A stretch of 39,280 bases of DNA, taken from contig JAFYPA010000015.1 in NCBI GenBank assembly GCA_017560085.1, positions 1 to 39,280 of the forward strand, written 5' to 3'. A program made the position numbers and the translations under genes. The notes beneath the pieces are model-generated. The model worked only from the letters and a program-made list of their open reading frames with translations, searched no databases and was not told the origin of the DNA. Positions within the stretch are counted from its first letter, which is position 1. Each line of letters begins with the position of its first letter. This document shows positions 32,915 through 39,280 of this stretch, in pieces. The stretch comes from Clostridia bacterium. Its GTDB lineage: Bacteria; Bacillota; Clostridia; Oscillospirales; CAG-382.

Positions 32915-33988
32915 TTAAATTATTTCAAGGTCGTCCGCACAAGGGAACTCGGGGAAGGTGGTGCATTGCTTCTTCATATACCAGAAGGAAACGGAAGAAA
33001 TATCATCCTGCAAAGGCAAATATTTTCTGCCGTGACGCCAGCCGAGTGCCTGAATTGTAACCTTAATATCCTTGTGGAAGTAAATGGGGTCGAGTATATG
33101 CCATCTGTAAAGTGAGAATCTCGTCTGCGAGCGGTAAGTGCCGTCGGGACGGATAACCTTTGCAAGTCCCGCAAAGGGAGTGCAATATTCAGTGTACTTT
33201 CCCGCAACATCAAAGTTGTAAGCTCCGAGGAAGTAGTCCTCAGTACCCGTACCGCAGATGGTCGGGAAATCCGTGTCGCCGTCAAGGTAGAACTTGATTT
33301 CGCCCTCGCCCCACCAGCCGGTGTTGTTTACGCCCCAGAACATATATGTACCAACATAGTGACCGTCACCCTGAACATTGTCAAGAAGCACGTAATTTTC
33401 CTTGTAGGGCAGGGGATTTGTTCTTCTGTACTGTGCGTGGAAATATCCGAAATCATCGGGCACGGGGCAAAGCGTGTAGTCTATCTGATAGTAAACAACA
33501 ACATCCTCCGTGTAGATGTTTTCAATAGTCATTCTGCATCTCTTCTTAAAGGGCATTTCCCAATAGCAATTGAATGCTTTACCGGGATTTACGCACACGG
33601 GAATGGAAGAAAGAGGAGAGAAGCTCATAGAATCCGCACAGGCGAAGAAATCACCGAGAGGCGCTTCAACGCTGGGATATTCGCAGTCATCCCAGTAAAT
33701 TCTGAAAATAAGACGTCTGTTCATGGGACAGCTGTGAGTAACCCAGATGTGCTTGATAACCGCCTCATCCTCAATATTGCAAAGCTCAAAGGTCTTACCC
33801 GCAGGAATGATAACCGACGGAGAAACCTTCCATCCCTGACCGAGGTCTCTTGAAGGTATGCTGCCCGTACCCTCGGTAGCCATACCGCCCTTGCCCTTTT
33901 CGCCCGTGAAATTTTCAGCCGAAATTGACCTTGACTCGTAATTTGTGATTCTTGTAAGATTAGACATCATATTGAAATTGTTAAACAT
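32915..33988 (-). CDS. GH172 (DUF2961) family glycoside hydrolase
   Basis: 357 residues. DUF2961 proteins were reclassified as GH172, acting on fructofuranose or arabinofuranose linkages. Visible family blocks are ESRSISAENFTGEKGKGG near the N-terminus, WGVNNTGWWGEGEIKFYLDGD (E228 and E230) and GTGTEDYF (E250). The two acidic sites, about 20 residues apart, agree with the known catalytic pair. There is no signal peptide. The start is ATG 33988 with GGAGGT 8 nt ahead; an in-frame start at 34027 precedes that site. It is divergent from an AraC-family regulator that probably controls it. Confidence 0.85.
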   Translation of the reverse strand: MFNNFNMMSNLTRITNYESRSISAENFTGEKGKGGMATEGTGSIPSRDLGQGWKVSPSVIIPAGKTFELCNIEDEAVIKHIWVTHSCPMNRRLIFRIYWDDCEYPSVEAPLGDFFACADSMSFSPLSSIPVCVNPGKAFNCYWEMPFKKRCRMTIENIYTEDVVVYYQIDYTLCPVPDDFGYFHAQYRRTNPLPYKENYVLLDNVQGDGHYVGTYMFWGVNNTGWWGEGEIKFYLDGDTDFPTICGTGTEDYFLGAYNFDVAGKYTEYCTPFAGLAKVIRPDGTYRSQTRFSLYRWHILDPIYFHKDIKVTIQALGWRHGRKYLPLQDDISSVSFWYMKKQCTTFPEFPCADDLEII

Positions 33989-34018
33989 TGCTTGACACCT
34001 CCATATATTTGTGATATC

Positions 34019-34047
34019 ATTATACATAATACAAAATTATATTTGAA
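34019..34047 (-). promoter_or_regulatory. Probable promoter of the GH172 gene
   Basis: Minus-strand TATAAT (34019-34024) with a non-consensus TTCAAA 17 bp upstream (34042-34047). The weak -35 implies an activator. Confidence 0.5.
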
Positions 34048-34050
34048 TAG

Positions 34051-34081
34051 CAATTATTGACCGATGCTATATCAATAATTG
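34051..34081. promoter_or_regulatory. Putative operator between GH172 and araC-like gene
   Basis: Perfect 10-bp inverted repeat CAATTATTGA (34051-34060) / TCAATAATTG (34072-34081). Because each arm is nearly palindromic, it also reads as a 22-bp direct repeat of GTCAATwATTG on the minus strand, 12 nt before the GH172 -35 position. It overlaps the region just upstream of the AraC-family start, so it could also be autoregulatory. Confidence 0.5.
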
Positions 34082-34095
34082 ACTTCGGAGAAGCT

Positions 34096-34962
34096 ATGAA
34101 TCTTAATTTTCTGTCTCCCTACGTCCGCCTTGCTATGGATTCGACACTGGGACCTTCCCATATAATCAACCCGAGAGTAATATTCGATTATGAACTGATC
34201 TACACCCTCGACGGCGAATGCACCATTATCTTTGATGATACACCCTACACCTGCAAAAAGGGCGATGCCGTGTTTATCCGCCCGGGAGAGCTTCATTCCT
34301 TCGTCATTCCCGACCACACAAGCTTCGTACAGCCCCACATCCATTTTGATGCGGTATACAACGAAAACAGCGAAATCACACCGATTTCCTTCAAGAGCCT
34401 TGCAAATATGACCGCACACGAAAAAGCTCTTATTCAGCAGGATATACTTGACGGAGTGGAAATTCCCCATATCTTCAAGCCCTCGAATCCGAGCGAATTC
34501 AGGAATCTTATCTTCAAGGCAATCCACACCTTCAAGGAGGACAAAAGCAATCAGCTTTCCCTTAAAATCACAACTCTTGAGCTTCTGTCAATGATTATAA
34601 ATCAGTTCAGCAGTCCGTTATCCAAAGCCCCGATATCCGACGGAAGAACGCAAGCCATAAAGGAGTACATAGACAACAACTACCTCAACATAATAACTCT
34701 CGATATGCTTTCCGAGCAGTTTTCTGTCAATAAGTACACCGCCCTTCGCAAATTCAAAAGTACCTACGGCGTATCAATAATCGAATACTACAACGGTAGA
34801 CGCTTCGAATGCTCAAAGCACTTCCTTGATACAACGGATATGTCCGTCACGGAAATCAGCAGAATTCTCAACTTCACAGACGAATATTCCTTCAGCCGTT
34901 TTTTCAAAAACATAAACGGACTTTCACCGCTGAATTATAAAAAGAACAGACCGCCGCAATAA
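34096..34962 (+). CDS. AraC family transcriptional regulator
   Basis: 288 residues. The N-terminal cupin sensor has YELIYTLDGECTIIFDDTPYTCKKGDAVFIRPGELHSF, then a linker helix region. The C-terminal pair of helix-turn-helix motifs covers about residues 190-285 (LSEQFSVNKYTALRKFKSTYG, then the second with MSVTEISRILNFTDEYSFSRFFK). The start is ATG 34096 after GGAG. Divergent from GH172, so it likely senses a sugar and activates that gene. Its stop codon lies in the loop of its own terminator hairpin. Confidence 0.9.
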   Translation: MNLNFLSPYVRLAMDSTLGPSHIINPRVIFDYELIYTLDGECTIIFDDTPYTCKKGDAVFIRPGELHSFVIPDHTSFVQPHIHFDAVYNENSEITPISFKSLANMTAHEKALIQQDILDGVEIPHIFKPSNPSEFRNLIFKAIHTFKEDKSNQLSLKITTLELLSMIINQFSSPLSKAPISDGRTQAIKEYIDNNYLNIITLDMLSEQFSVNKYTALRKFKSTYGVSIIEYYNGRRFECSKHFLDTTDMSVTEISRILNFTDEYSFSRFFKNINGLSPLNYKKNRPPQ

Positions 34963-34980
34963 GCGACGGTCCTTTGTGTT
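34949..34980 (+). terminator. Terminator of the araC-like gene
   Basis: GACCG-C-CGC, loop AATAA, GCG-A-CGGTC, then CCTTTGTGTTT. The TAA stop codon is in the loop. The T-run is imperfect. Confidence 0.55.
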
Positions 34981-34986
34981 TATATA

Positions 34987-36321
34987 TCAGAACGAATATT
35001 TTTCCGGAATCTCCGCACCCTCATTCGAAACGATAAAGTAAAGAACGGAATTGTTGCACGACCTTGCAATTACATCACCCTTGTATGTGCCGAGCTTTTC
35101 AAATCCGCCATTTTCGGAAAGAGAATAAAGCGTAATTGCCGAATCGCCTATACCCTTAATCTCAATTCTGTCATCCGCATTGTTGTAATTTGAAATCATA
35201 CCGACCGTAAAGTCTCCGTCACTTGCCGCAACCGAGTAAAGCTTTTCGTTGTCGCACTTAAGCTCAACCTGATTTCCCGCACCGTAAATCCTGTTGAACG
35301 CCGCGAATACATGGATAACGGGCGTAAATTCCGCTGTGCGCAAATCAATAAAGCCGTTGTAGCAGGTCATTCTCGAAAGACAGTAATACTGTGCAAGATC
35401 AACACCGATATTCTGCATACAGCAAAGCGAGGACGCACAGAAGGAAGCACCGATAATGGTAGCAAGCTTGTCAAAGCCCTGACCCTCACCGCCGTAGTTC
35501 CATTCGTTAAGATGGCTCTCCGTATCTGTAAAGCCGTACTTGTCAAGAAGCGTCCTTACGTGGATGTGCGACTTCTCTATTTCCGTAACGTCAGGCGTGT
35601 ATATATGCCATGAGTAAAAATCAAGAGGACAGTCATTGTCACGGCACATAACAAGAAAATCTTCGAAATAGGGAATAAAGGACTTGTAGAAATCATCAAG
35701 CCCCTCACGGAATACCGCATAAAATCCGCAGCTTCCGTAACCGCCGATTTTAAGATGCGGAAAACGGCTCTTAAGATGAGTGCTCGCTACTCTGTAAAGC
35801 TCGTAAAACTCTTCACGGGTGCCCGTCCACATCGGCGGATTTTCCGGCTCGTTCCAGATTTCCCAGTATTCTATACCGAATTTAAAGCCACCTGCCCAGC
35901 CCTCATTATAATGCATAATAATATGCTCACATATTCTTGCCCACTTCGCGAAATCCTTCGGCGGATGGCAGGAGTATTTTTTTGTACCCCATTCAATGGT
36001 AACACCAAGTCTGTAAACTATCTGTGTTCCGCAGTTGATAATGGACTGTATATACTCGTCCGAATAGTAAAAATCATAGCTTGCAGGATCGTTTTCATCC
36101 GCATCGAAATCTCTGAAAATGTTGGGCACATCTATAAAATAAGTACCGCCGTATGTACCCATACAGTCGTGAAGTCTTGAATGAGGAGTACCGCAGTAAG
36201 TAAAAATCTTCTTGGTAAGCCCCTGATTTATCCCGCTTCCCTTTGCGTGCGGCGCACAGTTAACACCGTGAAGCTTTCTCATCTGACCGCAGATGTTGTT
36301 TGTTATTGTGATTGTTGACAT
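34987..36321 (-). CDS. GH39-like clan A glycoside hydrolase
   Basis: 444 residues of a (beta/alpha)8 retaining hydrolase of the GH39 beta-xylosidase type or a close clan GH-A family. The acid/base is E158 in YWEIWNEPE (the NEP motif), and the nucleophile is likely E273 in ESHLNEWNYGG. A C-terminal beta-sandwich follows (about 350-444). There is no signal peptide. The start is ATG 36321 with AAGGAG 7 nt upstream; the 21 codons ahead of that site are rejected. It is convergent with the AraC-family gene and has its own promoter. The substrate (xyloside, iduronide or other) is undecided. Confidence 0.8.
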   Translation of the reverse strand: MSTITITNNICGQMRKLHGVNCAPHAKGSGINQGLTKKIFTYCGTPHSRLHDCMGTYGGTYFIDVPNIFRDFDADENDPASYDFYYSDEYIQSIINCGTQIVYRLGVTIEWGTKKYSCHPPKDFAKWARICEHIIMHYNEGWAGGFKFGIEYWEIWNEPENPPMWTGTREEFYELYRVASTHLKSRFPHLKIGGYGSCGFYAVFREGLDDFYKSFIPYFEDFLVMCRDNDCPLDFYSWHIYTPDVTEIEKSHIHVRTLLDKYGFTDTESHLNEWNYGGEGQGFDKLATIIGASFCASSLCCMQNIGVDLAQYYCLSRMTCYNGFIDLRTAEFTPVIHVFAAFNRIYGAGNQVELKCDNEKLYSVAASDGDFTVGMISNYNNADDRIEIKGIGDSAITLYSLSENGGFEKLGTYKGDVIARSCNNSVLYFIVSNEGAEIPEKYSF

Positions 36322-36372
36322 AATAAAACTCCTTGTGATTGAAGTGGCTTTGGGGTTGGTGCACTTTTTTAC

Positions 36373-36401
36373 ATTATAAACCAAGCACAGGGAAAATGCA
36401 A
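36373..36401 (-). promoter_or_regulatory. Promoter of the GH39-like gene
   Basis: Minus-strand TTGCAT (36396-36401), 17 bp, TATAAT (36373-36378). Confidence 0.7.
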
Positions 36402-36411
36402 TAGGGGAGGA

Positions 36412-36442
36412 TGAAAAAAGAGCAGTTATTTTGGGATAACTG
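36412..36442 (-). terminator. Terminator-like hairpin at the left end of the CATCAT element
   Basis: Minus-strand CAGTTAT, 6-nt loop, ATAACTG (7-bp perfect stem), then CTCTTTTTTC. It could end a short minus-strand RNA covering the repeat element, or catch read-through from the tRNA gene. Confidence 0.6.
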
Positions 36443-36627
36443 TTCGTATGTGTAATTCCTCACCGCTCAGTGAAATGATTTGTAAAGAACCGTCCGTGGC
36501 GATATGATGCCCTTCCCCTCCGTTTCGCAATGATGCGATGCTTGCATTCTCATCAGCGAAGCGACATCATCAGGCAAGGCCGACATCATAAGCCGTGCGA
36601 CATCATTTGCCGAAGGCAATCATCATT
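36443..36627. repeat. CATCAT-rich structured repeat element
   Basis: Non-coding stretch between the GH39-like promoter and the tRNA terminator. The left half carries ATGATG (36504-36509, and again at 36530), while the right half carries CGACATCAT three times (36562, 36581, 36598; spacing 19 and 17) plus CATCAT at 36621. Short hairpins such as TTGCC-GAA-GGCAA (36607-36619) lie between them. The opposed ATGATG and CATCAT sets can pair, giving a large branched fold. It resembles dispersed REP- or MITE-like elements I associate with Clostridia, but that is from memory. Confidence 0.6.
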
Positions 36628-36628
36628 G

Positions 36629-36657
36629 AAAAAAGCACTTCTTTCGAAGTGCTTTTT
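36629..36657 (-). terminator. Terminator of the tRNA-Leu gene
   Basis: Perfect hairpin AAGCACTTC, loop of 4, GAAGTGCTT with A/T runs on both sides (T-run on the minus strand as well as on plus), directly after the tRNA 3' end. Confidence 0.8.
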
Positions 36658-36659
36658 TC

Positions 36660-36746
36660 TGGTGCCGGTGGTGGGACTCGAACCCACACGATGTCGCCAC
36701 CAACGGATTTTGAGTCCGTCACGTCTACCAATTCCATCACACCGGC
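36660..36746 (-). tRNA. tRNA-Leu (anticodon CAA)
   Basis: 87 nt on the minus strand with a 7-bp acceptor stem GCCGGTG / CACCGGC, discriminator A and encoded CCA. The anticodon stem ACGGA/TCCGT encloses the loop CTCAAAA, giving anticodon CAA (reads UUG). The long variable arm (about GGTGGCGACATCG) marks a class II tRNA, and the T-arm contains GGTTCGAGTCC. It has its own promoter and terminator. Confidence 0.96.
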
Positions 36747-36778
36747 AAATATTACTGTCGCATTTCTGCAACAGTAGT

Positions 36779-36807
36779 ATTATACCATACAATTTCTGTT
36801 TTATCAA
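36779..36807 (-). promoter_or_regulatory. Promoter of tRNA-Leu
   Basis: Minus-strand TTGATA (36802-36807), 17 bp, TATAAT (36779-36784), about 33 bp before the tRNA 5' end. Confidence 0.75.
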
Positions 36808-36856
36808 GTGCAATTTTGCTTGTTTTTCAAAATTTAACTTTTGTTAATATTTCAAA

Positions 36857-38281
36857 TCAAAGAAGCTTGCCGTAAATACCCTTCGCTTCCTCAATAACAT
36901 TGCCCGTCTTGCATCCGTAAAGAATTTCGACTCTGCCGTCCTTCTCGGTGAAGGTGATTGTCTCTGTCTGAGGTGCGTTTCTGTATCTTACCTTTAATGT
37001 AAGAGCATTTTCCGTGCATTCCGCAACATAGCATGCAACCCTGCATTCCTCAAGTCGCACGGGAACAAGTCCGTTGAGTGTGGGCTTGAACGCACGAAGG
37101 TCCGCACTGCTTGTGATATACTCTCCATTGCCCGCACTTATTGTCTGTCTGCCTGAAAGTCCTATGAGATTTATGTCGATTTTTTCGCCGTCTCTTATGA
37201 ACTCAACATACTTCACATTGTGTGCATTATCGGAAAGTGCATATTTGTTGCCAAAGCCCGCAAAGCCTCCGATTTCACATTTTTCGGGTGTATAGAATCC
37301 CTTAATGAACGCCTCAAATTCCGCATCGGTCATATCATCCGCATCATCAATGTGACCGAGATATTCAAACACCCCGTCAAGTTCAGACTGCATAGCACTT
37401 GTGCATTCGCACTGTACCGCAACCACTATCTCGGACTCGGGTAATACAAAGCAGTACTGACCGAAAGCACCGTCACCTCTGAAGCCCTCTCTTGAGTTCC
37501 TCCAGAACTGATAACCGTAACCCGCACACCAGTCGGGGCTTCCGTTTCCGTCGTTGCTTATCTGCTTTGAGGTAGCCATCTCGACCCATTCCTCGGAAAG
37601 ATAACGCTTGCCGTTAAGGATTCCCTTGCCGAGATAAAGCATACCGAGATTTTCAATATCACGCACAGCGGCATAAAGACCTACACCACCCTCACAGTAT
37701 CCCGCAGGGATAACATCCCACTTTTCGGGATAGTTGTCAAGGAATCTGAAAAGCTTCTCGTAAAGATAATCGTAAACAGTCTTGCCGGTAAACTTCTGCA
37801 CAATTATGGAAAGAAGAAGAGTCGCGCCGGTGTTGTAAACAAACTTCTCACCGGGCTCGTAAACAAGCTCCTTTTCCATGAAGGCTCTTACGGGATTGTC
37901 GGAATATATCATAACGTTCATAGCACAGGAGCCGTGACCCGTACCCATAGTGAGCGCATTGTGTACCGTCATTTTTGCGAGTCTTTCGGAAATAACCTCG
38001 GGACAGCATTCGGGGAAAATATCTATAATTCTGTCTGTAACCTTGAAAAGACCCTCGTCAACAGCAAAGCCCACAGCCGTACTGCAGAAGCTCTTTGAAA
38101 GGCTGAAAAGCTGCTTGCAGTCTGTTGTTTCGTAAGGGGGAAGGGCAAATCTGCAAAGAAGCTCGCCTCTTCTTATAACGGAAAAAGCGTGAATTTCTGT
38201 AAGGCAGTTGTCTCTTTCGTTTATAAGAAAATCGCATATCGCTTTTTTGGATATGCCGTTTTTAACATAAATAGTATCCAT
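36857..38281 (-). CDS. Class C beta-lactamase-fold serine hydrolase
   Basis: 474 residues. The domain of about 320 residues has the S60-L-S-K63 nucleophile motif (FSLSKSF), the tyrosine motif as Y149-N-T (FVYNTG, a variant of Y-x-N), and GDGAFGQYC in place of the KTG strand. A C-terminal beta-rich domain (about 350-474) follows. There is no signal peptide, and the variant third motif argues for an esterase or peptidase rather than a true beta-lactamase. The ATG at 38281 lacks a strong ribosome site (GGGAG about 8 nt upstream). Divergent from an AraC-family regulator. Confidence 0.85.
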   Translation of the reverse strand: MDTIYVKNGISKKAICDFLINERDNCLTEIHAFSVIRRGELLCRFALPPYETTDCKQLFSLSKSFCSTAVGFAVDEGLFKVTDRIIDIFPECCPEVISERLAKMTVHNALTMGTGHGSCAMNVMIYSDNPVRAFMEKELVYEPGEKFVYNTGATLLLSIIVQKFTGKTVYDYLYEKLFRFLDNYPEKWDVIPAGYCEGGVGLYAAVRDIENLGMLYLGKGILNGKRYLSEEWVEMATSKQISNDGNGSPDWCAGYGYQFWRNSREGFRGDGAFGQYCFVLPESEIVVAVQCECTSAMQSELDGVFEYLGHIDDADDMTDAEFEAFIKGFYTPEKCEIGGFAGFGNKYALSDNAHNVKYVEFIRDGEKIDINLIGLSGRQTISAGNGEYITSSADLRAFKPTLNGLVPVRLEECRVACYVAECTENALTLKVRYRNAPQTETITFTEKDGRVEILYGCKTGNVIEEAKGIYGKLL

Positions 38282-38351
38282 TTTTTCAATCTCCCAAGTG
38301 ATTTATAAAACAGCAGAGGGCATTAAGAATCTGCCGTATTTTACTTCTATT

Positions 38352-38380
38352 ACTATACACCAAAGTAATTTATTTGTCAA
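38352..38380 (-). promoter_or_regulatory. Promoter of the serine hydrolase gene
   Basis: Minus-strand TTGACA (38375-38380), 17 bp, TATAGT (38352-38357). Confidence 0.75.
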
Positions 38381-38425
38381 TAACCACCGCAGATATAATC
38401 AGCAAATTTGTAAAAATTAAGCCCA

Positions 38426-38453
38426 TTGCGAAACTTTCTCTTGACATTATAAT
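38426..38453 (+). promoter_or_regulatory. Possible promoter of the second araC-like gene
   Basis: TTGCGA (38426-38431), 16 bp, TATAAT (38448-38453). Alternatively TTGACA at 38441-38446 could pair with CAAAAT 17 bp downstream. Which is used is unclear. Confidence 0.45.
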
Positions 38454-38513
38454 ACATTTATGGCAAAATAAAATATATACCTTTATTCCCGCAAAAAAGG
38501 GGTGAATTTTACC

Positions 38514-39280
38514 GTGATAAAGAAAACCCTTACAGGCTACTACCTCACCGATGAAAAAATAGCCATCCAGACAGCGCTCGGAAATGCCGATAATCTTCAC
38601 GGCCACGATTTCCTTGAGCTTGCATATATAAAAAAAGGCAAAGCAAGACACTTCTTCGAAAATTCCAAGGCGGATGTTTCCGAGGGAGATTACTTCATAA
38701 TAGACTACGGCGTTCTTCATTCGTATACGTCCCTTGATGAAACGCAGACAGTCACGGTAGTCAACTGCCTTTTTCAGCCGGGCTTTATAGATAAAACCAT
38801 CGCCGCAAGCTGTGACAGCTTCAACACACTTCTCGGAAGCTATATGATAAGAGCCTCGGGCAACGGCATCAACACAAAAATGGCGAACATCATCTTCCAC
38901 GATGACACGGGCGAGGTCGGAGCACTTCTTGAAAAAATGCGTATCGAATACCAGAACAAAAACGCAGGCTATCTTGAAATTCTCCGATGCAGTCTTATAG
39001 AAATAATCATCCTCACAATGCGCAAAATGAATATAGAGCGAAGCTTCGAGCTGGGCGACGCCACCTGCGAGCAGATAAAGCACTATGTTGACGAAAACTA
39101 TATGAAAAACATCAGCCTTTCGGATATCAGCCGCGAGCTGAATTTCAGCCTCCCGTACCTCTCAAGACTCTTCACAAGCAAAGCGGGAATATGCTTTTCC
39201 GAGTATCTGCAGAATGTCCGCATAGAGCAGAGCCTTAAAATCCTCGCAAACACCAACGCAAAGCTCTTTGAGGTAGCACA
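38514..39280 (+). CDS. AraC family transcriptional regulator, 3' end outside window
   Basis: At least 255 residues in the window. A GTG start at 38514 follows AAGGGGTG by about 10 nt; the frame upstream closes with TGA inside that site, so no earlier start exists. The N-terminal cupin-type sensor contains NLHGHDFLELAYIKKGKARHFFEN and EGDYFIIDYGVLHSY. The C-terminal helix-turn-helix region starts around residue 195 (YMKNISLSDISRELNFSLPYLSRLFTSKAGICFSEYL) and is cut during its second half. It is divergent from the serine hydrolase gene and probably regulates it or a sugar operon to the right. Confidence 0.9.
   Translation, partial: MIKKTLTGYYLTDEKIAIQTALGNADNLHGHDFLELAYIKKGKARHFFENSKADVSEGDYFIIDYGVLHSYTSLDETQTVTVVNCLFQPGFIDKTIAASCDSFNTLLGSYMIRASGNGINTKMANIIFHDDTGEVGALLEKMRIEYQNKNAGYLEILRCSLIEIIILTMRKMNIERSFELGDATCEQIKHYVDENYMKNISLSDISRELNFSLPYLSRLFTSKAGICFSEYLQNVRIEQSLKILANTNAKLFEVA

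Noticed and set aside
36530..36847. Small frames across the CATCAT element and tRNA
   Set aside because: They overlap tRNA-Leu and repeat sequence and have no ribosome sites, so they are not genes.
38370..39083. Minus-strand frame opposite the second AraC-family gene
   Set aside because: The plus strand encodes a recognisable AraC protein through the same bases; the antisense frame has no family features.

Overview
The window looks like a chromosomal segment of a low-to-mid GC Firmicute of class Clostridia, probably an uncultured gut Oscillospirales/Ruminococcaceae-type anaerobe. This is inferred from the gene set (AsnA-type asparagine synthetase, YgiQ radical SAM protein, split secD/secF, argCJBD, a siroheme/4Fe-4S reductase of the AsrC type, many intracellular glycoside hydrolases), from strong AAGGAG-type ribosome binding sites, and from many near-consensus sigma-A promoters with exactly 17-bp spacers. 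No genus can be fixed from the sequence alone.

Layout. 1-5.6 kb (all minus strand): the 5' end of a cysteine desulfurase, a CDP-alcohol phosphatidyltransferase, and a sugar cluster of three paralogous Gfo/Idh/MocA oxidoreductases with a GH29-like hydrolase. 5.6-14.2 kb is housekeeping: ygiQ (minus), then asnA, asnS and an aspartate aminotransferase, then secD-secF. 14.2-17.9 kb (minus): a small DUF7336-like protein, a GH20-like hexosaminidase, and an aldo/keto reductase overlapping an RluA-type pseudouridine synthase. 18-23.3 kb (plus): cysK and the arginine operon argC-argJ-argB-argD, preceded by a cluster of ArgR-type half-sites.

23.3-26.6 kb is the unusual part. Directly after the argD terminator sits a perfect-consensus promoter, then an AT-rich run of five small genes of unknown function, three of them membrane proteins. 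After each stop codon comes a copy of the same intergenic repeat, with a 16-nt core hairpin, which carries the next gene's ribosome binding site. The array ends where a truncated repeat is fused in frame to a second copy of the argD 3' end, followed by second copies of its terminator and promoter, which then drive a sixth AT-rich gene. The result is a gene-cassette-like island flanked by direct repeats of about 150 bp, with no recombinase in view.

26.6-32.9 kb (plus): a beta-helix (pectate-lyase-superfamily) protein coupled to a PHP phosphoesterase, a CPBP membrane protease, and a tightly overlapping four-gene operon of an AsrC-like sulfite/nitrite reductase plus a FecBCD/BtuFCD-type ABC importer. 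32.9-39.3 kb: a GH172 enzyme divergent from an AraC regulator, a GH39-like enzyme, a CATCAT repeat element, tRNA-Leu(CAA), a class C beta-lactamase-fold hydrolase, and a second AraC-family regulator cut by the window end.

How the parts fit: the sugar genes lack secretion signals, so they probably act on imported oligosaccharides. Two or three of their promoters carry 21-22-bp direct repeats abutting the -35, which is the geometry of AraC-family activation. AspAT, AsnA and AsnS make a short path from oxaloacetate to Asn-tRNA, and ArgC, J, B and D make ornithine from glutamate.
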